Assembly (NCBI GenBank): GCA_936928855.1
Contig: CAKZHZ010000078.1
Location: forward strand, 1-64,000
Length of the DNA: 64,000 nucleotides
Origin: an uncultured Polycyclovorans sp.
Lineage (GTDB): Bacteria > Pseudomonadota > Gammaproteobacteria > Nevskiales > Nevskiaceae
Direction of reading: 5' to 3'
The notes under the pieces are model-generated. The model ran no database searches, was not told the origin of the DNA, and saw nothing but the letters and a program-made list of their open reading frames with translations. Both the position numbers and the translations under genes were made by a program. How positions within the stretch are numbered: the first letter of the stretch is position 1; each line of letters starts with the position of its first letter. This document shows, piece after piece, positions 41,565-49,360 of the stretch.

Positions 41565-42434
41565 TCACAGAATGTCCCCATATCTACGCGCCATCCCGGA
41601 ATCGCCGGAAGTAGTGGCTCTTCGGGAACGCTGGATGTCTGTGAGCAGGGCAGACGTGCCTCGCGAGTCCCGGCTGTAGGCTCGGAAATAGTCGTCCTGA
41701 ACCTGCAAAATGAATCGGTCGAGCGGCGGCGCGAGGCTGCGTGCTACCAAGTGGTGAATCTCGAACCGAAACCGCCGCAGCGAGCTTTCGCTGCCGGACT
41801 TTCGGTGCAGATTTTCAAGGCGGATCGACCAGGCCGGTTGGTTGCCCAGGTGCTTCCTGAGGATCAGGTAGAGGCGGCGCTCGAGGCCACTTGTCAGGCC
41901 AAAGTACGCCGGATCAAGCGTCAGAACTTCGCGCGCCTGGACCGCACGAAACAGCCAGTCCGACAGTGTGATGCTCAGCCTTGGGTCGTGGACGCTGGTT
42001 CGGTCGAGTAGTCTGTAGCCGTCGACCAGCCCGAAACTTTCAACGGCCTGCAGTCCATCGGTGCAGATGTTTGTCTTGATGCGAGCGCCGGTCAGCCGAT
42101 CGAGCGCTTGGATAAGCCGCCGCATGGGGCCGCCGCCAAGGCCGCGCTGCGTGCTCTTGAGGAGATCGTACGTGCGTACGTGCAGCGTTCTACCGAGCGC
42201 GCGTCCGCGGTTTGCGGCTTCAGTGAGCTGGCCACTGCAGTAGTACAGAACATCCGCGTCATAGATGGTGGGCGCGCCACGCGCGCTGGGGATGATTTCG
42301 ATGCGGACGCCGGCGAACTCGTAGCAGCGAACGTAGCTTCCCGGCCTCTTGGAAAGCGAAAAGAATGGGAACTCGAGCGTTGCGCGGTCACCCTTCAGCG
42401 GCGCATCCGAGATGTCTGCGAGGAAGAGCTCCAA
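41565..42434 (-). CDS. repA: Replication initiator protein A family (RepA)
   Basis: About 289 residues follow the RPA-type initiator family throughout: LFLADISDAPLKGDRATLEF, EIIPSARGAPTIYDADVLYY, RTYDLLKSTQRGLGGGPMRR, ITLSDWLFRAVQAREVLTLD, and GLERRLYLILRKHLG. It should bind the adjoining iterons and start plasmid-style replication of the excised element. The start is uncertain: a TTG at 42434 gives the expected N-terminus just after the palindrome at 42454, but its ribosome-binding site is weak. The frame is open further upstream, but that translation reads the palindrome and looks non-coding. Confidence 0.88.
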   Translation of the reverse strand: MELFLADISDAPLKGDRATLEFPFFSLSKRPGSYVRCYEFAGVRIEIIPSARGAPTIYDADVLYYCSGQLTEAANRGRALGRTLHVRTYDLLKSTQRGLGGGPMRRLIQALDRLTGARIKTNICTDGLQAVESFGLVDGYRLLDRTSVHDPRLSITLSDWLFRAVQAREVLTLDPAYFGLTSGLERRLYLILRKHLGNQPAWSIRLENLHRKSGSESSLRRFRFEIHHLVARSLAPPLDRFILQVQDDYFRAYSRDSRGTSALLTDIQRSRRATTSGDSGMARRYGDIL

Positions 42435-42453
42435 CTGCTCGAAGGTGCTTTGC

Positions 42454-42469
42454 GTTTCGCATGCGAAAC
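42454..42469. promoter_or_regulatory. Island palindrome, exact copy, upstream of repA
   Basis: GTTTCGCATGCGAAAC, extended by GC on both sides, about 19 bases before the likely repA start. This would place replication under the same control as transfer genes. Confidence 0.8.
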
Positions 42470-42502
42470 GCGGTCCTGGCCGAGCCCCGCCGTCCACTGG
42501 GC

Positions 42503-42784
42503 TCAGCTCCCCGTGCGCAGCACGCGTGTCCGCACCGGTCGTGCTCGCTTCGCTGCGTCGGCTTCGCGCAGCGCCTCGCGCTGCGCGATCCACCGCAGCA
42601 CCGTTTCTCGCCGCCATCGAGCCGGGCGATCCCAATACGACGGCGGCAATTCATCGGGTGCTCTGCTGCGCAGGCTGTAGACCGTGGCGGGCGAGATGCC
42701 CAGCATGCACGCCAAACCATCGATGCCGATGATTTGGCCATCGGCGCTGGCAGGTGCGGAGTCGTGCTCTTTATTGCGCTTCAT
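42503..42784 (-). CDS. AlpA/MerR-like helix-turn-helix protein (excisionase-like)
   Basis: The 93-residue protein has one short helix-turn-helix domain (IGIDGLACMLGISPATVYSL, then PARWRRETVLRWIAQREALR) typical of AlpA or excisionase-type HTH_17 proteins. Such proteins direct excision or activate integrase and plasmid genes. It lies upstream of repA on the same strand, with the palindrome in the gap. The start at 42784 is chosen as a normal N-terminus (MKRNKEHDS). It is a candidate reader of the palindrome. Confidence 0.75.
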   Translation of the reverse strand: MKRNKEHDSAPASADGQIIGIDGLACMLGISPATVYSLRSRAPDELPPSYWDRPARWRRETVLRWIAQREALREADAAKRARPVRTRVLRTGS

Positions 42785-42853
42785 TGCGCGCCCACGGTAC
42801 GTGGGCGCGTGCAACTAGGGCAGATGCAAAAAACTGTAGGTTTGTGACCTGGA

Positions 42854-43609
42854 CTAATGCAGTCGGGCGCGACCAATCAGTCCGATCGAGGTAGCACGGG
42901 AGATCGCCTCATCCGTTGTACGTGCCCCCAGCTTTCGTCTGGCGGTCGCGAGATGCATGTCTACCGTGCGGATCGCGACGCCCATCTGGTCCGCCACCTG
43001 CTTCCTCGCGTAGCCCTCCGCGAGCAAAGACAGCACCTTGGTGGGTTGTCGACCGAGGCGAGGAATGGCGGGCGTAGGCGCCCCTAGATCGGTCATCGCA
43101 TGTGCACTTTCGCATATGCGGCAGAGCAGCTTTGTCGCTCTGGCGACGGTGAAATCACGCTCTGCGCCGGACATCGGCGCAGGCATGCCCGACAACAGCA
43201 CATACCCGTGCTCGCCATGTAAGTTATGGACGTGTATGCACAGCCCCTGGTGCAGGCCATACCTCTCAGTCTCCGTCCACAGCTGCGGCGGCGCTACTTC
43301 GCTCAACTGCACCTCTTCGAGTGCAAACGACGCAAAGCGGCGCTTGATCGCCTGCCGAATTGGGTCGATTCCGATCCTATGGCTTCGCACATAAGCATGG
43401 AGCCAGTCCCGCGGGTAGTTGGTGATGCGGAATGTAATGTCCTTCCTCCGCGACTTTCGGACTTCGACGCGACAGAAGTAATAGGGGAACCCGGATTCTT
43501 CCGCGAGCTGGAGCAGATCCGCTCCAAGTACGGCCTGGATGTCGGTCGCCCTTGTGGGTTCCGAAGCCTCCGTCATCACCTCAGTCAGATCATCGCCAAC
43601 AGAGCTCAT
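42854..43609 (-). CDS. LuxR-family quorum-sensing-type regulator
   Basis: The 251-residue protein has an N-terminal autoinducer-binding domain that keeps the usual acyl-homoserine-lactone contacts (TNYPRDWLHAYVRSHRIGID with W, Y and D, then P). A C-terminal LuxR helix-turn-helix follows (VLSLLAEGYARKQVADQMGV, IRTVDMHLATARRKLGA). No LuxI-type synthase is in the window, so it is a solo. TraR of Ti plasmids is the known precedent for LuxR control of transfer and replication. It may read the island palindrome. Confidence 0.88.
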   Translation of the reverse strand: MSSVGDDLTEVMTEASEPTRATDIQAVLGADLLQLAEESGFPYYFCRVEVRKSRRKDITFRITNYPRDWLHAYVRSHRIGIDPIRQAIKRRFASFALEEVQLSEVAPPQLWTETERYGLHQGLCIHVHNLHGEHGYVLLSGMPAPMSGAERDFTVARATKLLCRICESAHAMTDLGAPTPAIPRLGRQPTKVLSLLAEGYARKQVADQMGVAIRTVDMHLATARRKLGARTTDEAISRATSIGLIGRARLH

Positions 43610-43669
43610 CTCCGTTCCCTCGTCGCCTGATCGCCGCCGCGAAGGCAGCGACAGAGTTGCTTGGAAGAA

Positions 43670-43745
43670 TGGTGCCCCGGGTAGGAATCGAACCTACGAC
43701 CCTCTTCTTAGGAGGAAGATGCTCTATCCACTGAGCTACCGAGGC
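43670..43745 (-). tRNA. tRNA-Arg(CCU), complete, island-borne
   Basis: The gene has 76 bases including an encoded CCA. The acceptor is GCCTCGG with CCGGGGC, the anticodon arm is TCTTC-CTCCTAA-GAAGA, and the T arm TTCGATT is intact. The anticodon CCT reads AGG. It starts five bases after the integrase stop on the same strand, so it is either co-transcribed with the integrase or has a promoter inside it. It probably replaces the host tRNA that the island interrupts. Confidence 0.95.
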
Positions 43746-43750
43746 GCAGA

Positions 43751-44950
43751 TCATTGCATCTGCCGGAGCAGCCGTAGCTCCTTGAGGACGGCGGCGAGCT
43801 GGACCTCCAGCGACGCATTGTCGGCCGACTGAAGAGCAAGCCGATCCATTTTAAGGGCAATCTGTTCGGCACGCAGCTGCGTGTACCGCTTCAGCATGTC
43901 CAGTGTCTTGTGGCCGGTGATCGCCGAGACTTCCATCATGTCCAATCCGAGCTCGAAGAGCCGTGACGTGGCTTCGTGTCGGAGGTCGTGGAAACGTAGA
44001 CCATCGATCGAGGCTCGCCGGCACGCTCTGTCGAAAGCCTGGCTCAGGGAGTCGGCTTTGAAGCCGAGCACTGCCTCGTCGGGCTTGATTCGCTTGGGCT
44101 TGGCCGCCGTCAGTGCATCAATGGCCCGCTGGCTGAGTGGGGCGGTACGCTTCGTGCCGGTCTTGGCGGCGCCGGCATCCTCCGCCCTGATCTGCAAGGT
44201 ACGCCGTTCGAAATCGATGTCTGCCCAGATCAATGCGCATAGCTCACCGCGGCGGGCAGCGGTTTCGATCGCCAGGATGATCGCCAATTTCAAGCTCGCA
44301 TTAAATGCGCAGGCGCCAAGTAGCCGGTCCTCTTCCCCCGGGAGAAGCCGGCGGTCGCGCCCATCTCCCTCCGGCGGTCGATCTACTCCGCGTGCGGGAT
44401 TGCCGAACGGTAGCCGATATCCCCAGCTCTTGATCGCCACATCGATAACCCGGGCGAGGAAGGCCATCTCCTTCTTCACCGTCGGCGGCTTCACGTAGCG
44501 GTCCAGTTCGACCAGGGGCAGATCGCGCCTCCCGCCGCTGCGCACGCAGCGTTGCCGCAGGCGGTCGTCTCGATAGTGGCCGATCCGCTCCGGCGTCAAG
44601 GCCGCGAGTGGGATGTCTCCGAGTTCTCGCCGGAGCGGAGCAGCACAGCTTTTCGCAGCTCCAGGCGAGCGCAGGCGAGGGACGACTTCTTCCATGTAAC
44701 GGTCGATGATCTTGCCGAGCGTTGATTTCTTCGCGCGCTCCACACCGGCGAGGTCTGCGCCCAGCTCGACTAGGCGTTCCTGCTCGGCTACCCAGCGCTG
44801 GCCCGCGTCCTTGGTCTTGAACGACCTGGTGACTCTGCGGCCGTCAGGCAGCGTTATGCGAAAATCGTGGCGGACCTGCTTCAGCGTGCGCTTGCGCCCG
44901 TCGGCGTATTCGCGCTCTACTTCCCAGCGGCGCTCCTTGTAGTAGGCCAT
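43751..44950 (-). CDS. int: Tyrosine recombinase integrase
   Basis: The 399-residue integrase has an N-terminal arm-binding region (YADGRKRTLKQVRHDFRITL), a SAM-like core-binding domain, and a catalytic domain with Arg in IETAARRGELCALIW, His-x-x-Arg in LRFHDLRHEATSRLF, His in ITGHKTLDMLKRY and the nucleophile Tyr in that last block. It would recombine the CTCCTAA anticodon-loop core. It is transcribed away from attR, with the replacement tRNA immediately downstream. Confidence 0.95.
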   Translation of the reverse strand: MAYYKERRWEVEREYADGRKRTLKQVRHDFRITLPDGRRVTRSFKTKDAGQRWVAEQERLVELGADLAGVERAKKSTLGKIIDRYMEEVVPRLRSPGAAKSCAAPLRRELGDIPLAALTPERIGHYRDDRLRQRCVRSGGRRDLPLVELDRYVKPPTVKKEMAFLARVIDVAIKSWGYRLPFGNPARGVDRPPEGDGRDRRLLPGEEDRLLGACAFNASLKLAIILAIETAARRGELCALIWADIDFERRTLQIRAEDAGAAKTGTKRTAPLSQRAIDALTAAKPKRIKPDEAVLGFKADSLSQAFDRACRRASIDGLRFHDLRHEATSRLFELGLDMMEVSAITGHKTLDMLKRYTQLRAEQIALKMDRLALQSADNASLEVQLAAVLKELRLLRQMQ

Positions 44951-44961
44951 GGTGTCGAAAG

Positions 44962-44978
44962 GCAGATATAGAGCAGAT
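44962..44978 (+). repeat. Integrase arm-type repeat, right copy
   Basis: GCAGATATAGAGCAGAT, identical and parallel to 2154-2170. It lies between the integrase start and attR. Confidence 0.7.
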
Positions 44979-45039
44979 GAGCGAGCGGCGCCAAGTGAAA
45001 AAGTCGAGGCATGACAACGGCCTACAGTCTAACGTGCTT

Positions 45040-45051
45040 CCGCCTCCTAAG
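45040..45051 (+). other. attR core
   Basis: CCGCCTCCTAAG, identical to 2022-2033. On the chromosomal side the tRNA continues normally; on the island side the D arm is replaced by unrelated sequence. Confidence 0.88.
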
Positions 45052-45088
45052 CGGTAGGTCGCAGGTTCGATTCCCGCTCGGGGCACCA
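45040..45088 (+). tRNA. tRNA-Arg(CCU), 3' half, interrupted by island
   Basis: It supplies the 3' anticodon stem GCGGT, the T arm with TTCGATT, the 3' acceptor strand TCGGGGC and encoded ACCA. The T stem has one A-C mispair. The 5' acceptor and D arm are absent here; they lie at 1995-2033. Confidence 0.92.
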
Positions 45089-45237
45089 AAACAGCCAATC
45101 CGCGTTTCCTCGGCGGATGGTCCTAGCTGACGCACGGCATGAAGAAGCCGAGCTATGTGCTTGCCGCAGCAATAAATGCTGGCTAGCATCGACTGCATGC
45201 CCTGGCTCTGGGGCGCTGGCTTTGCGGGGGAGTTGTC

Positions 45238-47640
45238 ATGACGTGTTCGACCGGTTTGCGCGCAGCCCTGGTGGGGCTGTTGGTGGGCAGCCTTGCGGCA
45301 TGTAGCGGCGATGCCGGATTTGGCGGTGGCGGCGGTGGGGGAACCGGGCCGGATGTGGATGTCGACGTTGAGGCGGTGACGCTCCAGTCCGACAGCGCGG
45401 AGCTGCCATCGGATGCGGACAGTGTCGAGGAAGGCGTGACGCTGACGCTGGTCGCGACCAACGCCGATAACAACGTTGTTGTGGGTGCGCCGGTGTCCTT
45501 CTCGGCGACCTCGGGACAGATTCAGGTGGTCGATGCCGTTACTGATGCGAGCGGGCGTGCCCGCGCGATCCTCACGACGGCGGGGAACAGTCAGCTACGT
45601 ACAATCACAGTGGCCGCCAACGCCGGTGGTATTGGCGCTACCCGGGATATCGCGGTCGTGCCTCCCAGTACCAGCAATCCCCCGGTCTATCGCGCCGGGA
45701 CGTTGGAGGGTGGCACCTTCAGCAATGGCCAGATTCTGGTAACGGCTGCCGAGCCGTTGTCGGCGGGCGGCAGCACCGGTCTGCGCCTGGACATTGTGGA
45801 CTCGGCCAACAACAACGCGCCCTTCACGGGGACGGCGCAAGTGGCCTTCAGTTCGCAGTGCATCTCGCAGGGTATTGCCCGCATTGATCCCAATCCGGCG
45901 CAGGTTTTCAATGGCACGGTGAGCGCCACTTATGTCGCGCTTGGCTGCAGCGGCCAGGACCGCGTCACCGCACAGGTGAGCGTCGAAGGGACTCCGTTGA
46001 CCGCCAGCGGCACCGTGACGGTACTCGCGGCCAACATCGGCAGTATCGAGTTCGTGTCTGCAACCCCGACCAGCATCGGTATTGCCGGCAGTGGGCAGCC
46101 GGAGACCTCAACGGTGGTATTCCGAGTGCTCAATGCCTCCGGAGGTCCGGTGGTCAATCAGCTGGTTTCGTTCAGCCTGAACACCAGCGCCGGCGGGATC
46201 GCGCTGACGCCATCCCAGGGCACGACCGACACCCAGGGGCGGGTTCAGACAGTCGTCAAATCTGGCACGGTCAATACGGCGGTACGTGTGACGGCGCGGA
46301 CGACGCAGGGCGCGACAACCCTGACTTCGCAATCCGAGCAGCTGGTCGTGTCGACCGGCCTGCCGGATCAGAACAGTTTTTCGGTATCCGCAGGCTGCTT
46401 CAACATCGAGGGGGGGGATTACGACAACGAAATCACCAACATCACCTTGCTTGCAGCCGACCGCTTCAATAACCCGGTGCCGGACGGAACCGCGATTTCT
46501 TTCGTGACCGAAGGGGGCGCAGTACAGCCCAGCTGCCTGACCGCGGGCGGTGAGTGCACCGTCAACTGGCGGAGTCAGGATCCCCGTCCACCCTCCTTCG
46601 TGGGGTTCCTGCCGGGGGCACCGGTGGATGACGGCTACGACATCGTGGGTGGGCAGTTCGTCGCCAATGGCCCCCGTGGCGGGCGCAGCACGGTGCTGGT
46701 GACCGCTGTCGGGGAAGAGTCCTTCGTCGATCTCGATGGCGATGGCCGCTACGATGACGGCGAGCCCTTCGGAGACCTCGCTGAGGCCTTCCGCGACGAC
46801 AACGGCAACGGCGTTTACGAGCCCATCAATGGGGCAACCGGATTTCCCGGCGAAGAGTTCGTGGACTTCAATACCAACGGGCAGCGCGACGCCGGCAGTG
46901 GCAATTTCACGGGCTTCCTCTGCGATGGCCCCGCTGATTGCGATCCCGCCAGCCGCTCGCTGACCGTGCGTGGCGGGGTGACCATCATCATGAGCGGGTC
47001 CACGCCGCAGTTTGATGAAACGCGCGATTTCCATGTCAGCAATGCGGCGTATGACGAGGGAGCAGTCGATATCGCGGCGGGTTCGGTCGGCATTTTCAGC
47101 TTTGTGCTGCGGGATCGAAACTTCCAGCCGATGCCCGCACAAACCTCCATATCGGTGTCGCAGGACGGTGATGCCGGCGACTTTGTCGGAACCTCCAACT
47201 TCGTCGTGCCCTGCCAGACCGACGACAGTCTGGCCGGGAACCGCTATGGCTTCGCCTACAAGACCGAGCCGATTGACGACCCGGCGGTTTCAGGGGCCAA
47301 CAGTGCTGTCGAGCTCTCGGTTTCAACCCCCCGCGGCGTGAACTCGATCCGCTCCTTCTCGGTCAATGCGCTCAATGCGCCGTTCACCTCGCTTCGTGGG
47401 GTGAACCGGAATGCCCGTTCAGGGGAGCGTGTGAGGTTGAGCTGGACCTCGGTGATTCCGGGCGGCGGAAGCTGCGTGGCGTCGGGCGCCTGGTCCGGGG
47501 CGCGCCCCGATGCCGGAACCTTCGAGTTCATTGCCCCGACCGTCGCGTCGCAAACCACGCAGACCTACACGCTGACCTGCGCCAATGGTGATGCCAGTGT
47601 GTCGCGTCAGGATTCCGTGATCGTCACCATCAGCCCCTGA
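45238..47640 (+). CDS. Large lipoprotein with bacterial Ig-like domains
   Basis: The 800-residue protein has a lipoprotein signal (LVGLLVGSLAACSGD, lipobox Cys near residue 21) and a glycine and aspartate linker. It has several Big_1-type immunoglobulin-like repeats (ADNNVVVGAPVSFSATSGQI, NASGGPVVNQLVSFSLNTSA, DRFNNPVPDGTAISFVTEGG). A calcium-binding, EF-hand-like stretch follows (DLDGDGRYDDGEPF, DDNGNGVYEP, DFNTNGQRDAG). It is probably a surface or periplasmic adhesion or structural protein. It is the first chromosomal gene after attR. Confidence 0.82.
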   Translation: MTCSTGLRAALVGLLVGSLAACSGDAGFGGGGGGGTGPDVDVDVEAVTLQSDSAELPSDADSVEEGVTLTLVATNADNNVVVGAPVSFSATSGQIQVVDAVTDASGRARAILTTAGNSQLRTITVAANAGGIGATRDIAVVPPSTSNPPVYRAGTLEGGTFSNGQILVTAAEPLSAGGSTGLRLDIVDSANNNAPFTGTAQVAFSSQCISQGIARIDPNPAQVFNGTVSATYVALGCSGQDRVTAQVSVEGTPLTASGTVTVLAANIGSIEFVSATPTSIGIAGSGQPETSTVVFRVLNASGGPVVNQLVSFSLNTSAGGIALTPSQGTTDTQGRVQTVVKSGTVNTAVRVTARTTQGATTLTSQSEQLVVSTGLPDQNSFSVSAGCFNIEGGDYDNEITNITLLAADRFNNPVPDGTAISFVTEGGAVQPSCLTAGGECTVNWRSQDPRPPSFVGFLPGAPVDDGYDIVGGQFVANGPRGGRSTVLVTAVGEESFVDLDGDGRYDDGEPFGDLAEAFRDDNGNGVYEPINGATGFPGEEFVDFNTNGQRDAGSGNFTGFLCDGPADCDPASRSLTVRGGVTIIMSGSTPQFDETRDFHVSNAAYDEGAVDIAAGSVGIFSFVLRDRNFQPMPAQTSISVSQDGDAGDFVGTSNFVVPCQTDDSLAGNRYGFAYKTEPIDDPAVSGANSAVELSVSTPRGVNSIRSFSVNALNAPFTSLRGVNRNARSGERVRLSWTSVIPGGGSCVASGAWSGARPDAGTFEFIAPTVASQTTQTYTLTCANGDASVSRQDSVIVTISP

Positions 47641-47651
47641 TCCAACCTTGT

Positions 47652-47679
47652 CTCACCCGCCGGAAAACCGGCGGGTGAG
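47652..47679. terminator. Perfect hairpin between convergent genes
   Basis: CTCACCCGCCGG, loop AAAA, CCGGCGGGTGAG form a twelve-pair stem between the lipoprotein stop (47640) and the end of the minus-strand gene at 47653, overlapping its last codons. It probably ends transcription from both sides, although no T run is present. Confidence 0.6.
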
Positions 47680-47997
47680 CAGGTGACTGAGGCCGACCAC
47701 CACGCACAGCAGTCCGATACCGAAGCGGAGCTGCACCGTATCCGTTTCGCGCTGAAGGCTGCCCTCGATCTCGGCGCGCAGCTGACGACGCAGCCGCTCC
47801 ATGCCTTCCTCGTCGGGCTGCAGGTGCGGCCCGCGACGTGCCAGATCCATGGCGAGGTTCAGTTCCACCGAGGCATCGATTTCGGCCGGGCTGTACTCGG
47901 GAAGATCCCACCAGGCCTGGCCGTAGTAGCCGCACAGGGCGACGCCGATGGCGAAGATGGCGTGGAACAGCGAGAAGCGGGGCCGGGATGGCGGCAT
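47653..47997 (-). CDS. Small membrane protein
   Basis: The 114-residue protein has an N-terminal membrane helix (SLFHAIFAIGVALCGYYGQA), a charged helical middle (ERLRRQLRAEIEGSLQRETD) and a second helix near the C-terminus (LRFGIGLLCVVVGLSHLLTR). No family is recognised. It is 53 bases downstream of nth on the same strand. Confidence 0.6.
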   Translation of the reverse strand: MPPSRPRFSLFHAIFAIGVALCGYYGQAWWDLPEYSPAEIDASVELNLAMDLARRGPHLQPDEEGMERLRRQLRAEIEGSLQRETDTVQLRFGIGLLCVVVGLSHLLTRRFSGG

Positions 47998-48050
47998 GTC
48001 ATGGGCACTCTTCAGGGGGCGCCCAGCATATCGGCTTGGCGCGGGCGTGG

Positions 48051-48686
48051 TCAGTCGTCGGTCTTGCCGCGATATTCGCAGAGGTCGTAGATCGGGCACC
48101 GCGGGCAGTCCGGCTTGCGGGCCTTGCAGATGTACCGGCCGTGCAGGATCAGCCAGTGGTGGGCATCCCGGGCGAACTCGGACGGCGTGAACTTCACCAG
48201 TCGATCCTCTACCTGACGGACATCCTTGCCGCGCGCCAGACCGGTGCGGTTGGCAACCCGGAAGATGTGCGTGTCGACCGCAATGGTGGGTTGGCCGAAC
48301 GCGGTGTTCAGCACCACGTTGGCGGTCTTGCGACCCACACCCGGAAGGGCTTCCAATGCCTCGCGATCCGCCGGCACCCGGCTCTCGTGCAGGTCGACCA
48401 GCCTGTGGCACAGGCCGATCACGTTGCGCGCCTTGGTTTGATAGAGACCGATCGTGCGGATGTGCTCACGCACGCCGGCTTCACCGAGTGCCAGCATCGC
48501 CTCCGGCGTGTTGGCAACCGGGAACAACCGTGCCGTTGCCTTGTTGACGCCGACATCGGTGGCCTGGGCGGACAGCACCACGGCCACCAGCAGCTCGAAC
48601 GGTGTGGTGTAGTGCAGCTCGGTGGTTGGGGCGGGATTGCCGTCGCGCAGCCGACGGTAGATTTCCGCGCGCTTGGCAGGGTTCAT
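48051..48686 (-). CDS. nth: Endonuclease III
   Basis: The 211-residue base-excision repair glycosylase/AP lyase has the helix-hairpin-helix with catalytic lysine LEALPGVGRKTANVVLNTAF, the catalytic aspartate region TIAVDTHIFRVANRTGL, and the C-terminal 4Fe-4S loop (CKARKPDCPRCPIYDLC). The length matches E. coli Nth. It follows rnfE, overlapping it by a few bases, as in many gammaproteobacteria. Confidence 0.95.
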   Translation of the reverse strand: MNPAKRAEIYRRLRDGNPAPTTELHYTTPFELLVAVVLSAQATDVGVNKATARLFPVANTPEAMLALGEAGVREHIRTIGLYQTKARNVIGLCHRLVDLHESRVPADREALEALPGVGRKTANVVLNTAFGQPTIAVDTHIFRVANRTGLARGKDVRQVEDRLVKFTPSEFARDAHHWLILHGRYICKARKPDCPRCPIYDLCEYRGKTDD

Positions 48687-49360
48687 GCCGCCTGCGTCTG
48701 CGCCACCGCGGCCACGGGGCTGGCCCTTCGTTTGCTGCGGGCGTCGATCACGTTCTTCACCGCGATCAGCAGGCCCAGGCCGATGAAGGCGCCGGGGGGC
48801 AGGGCTGCCAGCAGGAGGCCCTGCATGTCGGGAATCACGGTGAGATATACGCCTTCCAGCGCCGGCCCCAGCAGCAGGTGCATGCCATTGCCGAGTGTGC
48901 CGTCCGCCAGCACCTCGCGCAGGCCGCCCAGGGCCACCAGCACCAGCAGGAACCCCAGCCCCATCATGAAGCCATCGACGGTGGCGGGCAGTACGCGATT
49001 CTTGGCAGCAAAGGCCTCGGCACGCCCGATGATGACGCAGTTGGTGGTGATGATCGGCAGAAAGATGCCGAGGATGTCGTAGAGGGTCTGGACATAGGCG
49101 TTCATCACCAGCTCGACGATCGTGACAAGCGAGGCAATCACCATGACGTAGACCGGGATGCGAATCTCGGGCCGCACCACCCCCCGGATCGCCGACACAG
49201 TGAGGTTGGACATGGTCAGCACGAACAGCGTCGCCAGCCCCAGCGACAGGGCGTTGACCAGGTTGTTGCTGACCGCGAGCAAGGGGCACAGTCCCAGCAA
49301 CTGCACCAGTCCGGGATTGTTGGTCCACAGTCCGTCGCGGATCAGCTTTCGGTAATTCAT
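48683..49360 (-). CDS. rnfE: Electron transport complex subunit RnfE
   Basis: The 225-residue inner-membrane protein has about six helices (LLGLCPLLAVSNNLVNALSL, TLFVLTMSNLTVSAIRGVVR, IVELVMNAYVQTLYDILGIF). It is paralogous to RnfA and part of the Rnf complex coupling NADH and ferredoxin oxidoreduction to ion transport. Its start overlaps the rnfG stop, and its end overlaps the nth start. Confidence 0.93.
   Translation of the reverse strand: MNYRKLIRDGLWTNNPGLVQLLGLCPLLAVSNNLVNALSLGLATLFVLTMSNLTVSAIRGVVRPEIRIPVYVMVIASLVTIVELVMNAYVQTLYDILGIFLPIITTNCVIIGRAEAFAAKNRVLPATVDGFMMGLGFLLVLVALGGLREVLADGTLGNGMHLLLGPALEGVYLTVIPDMQGLLLAALPPGAFIGLGLLIAVKNVIDARSKRRASPVAAVAQTQAA

Larger units (their letters stand above)
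2022..45051. mobile_element. Integrated mobilizable island in tRNA-Arg(CCU)
   Basis: The island is bounded by direct repeats CCGCCTCCTAAG at 2022-2033 and 45040-45051. It has a tyrosine integrase at the right end, a RepA initiator and origin, a MobF relaxase, TraG, TraH, regulators, defence-like cargo and a nested IS block. The 17-base arm repeat GCAGATATAGAGCAGAT is present near both ends in the same orientation. The host tRNA is disrupted and a complete tRNA-Arg(CCU) is carried inside. No coupling protein, VirB4/TraC ATPase or pilin gene was seen, so the element looks mobilizable rather than self-transmissible. Confidence 0.9.

Noticed and set aside
2195..42469. Recurring peptide words FACET, FRMRN and SHAKR in many short frames
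   Set aside because: These are simply translations of the repeated DNA palindrome in different frames, not a protein motif.
45040..45088. tRNA-Arg at attR read as a functional gene
   Set aside because: The anticodon arm, T arm and acceptor 3' strand are present, but the 5' acceptor and D arm are missing, so it cannot fold into a tRNA.
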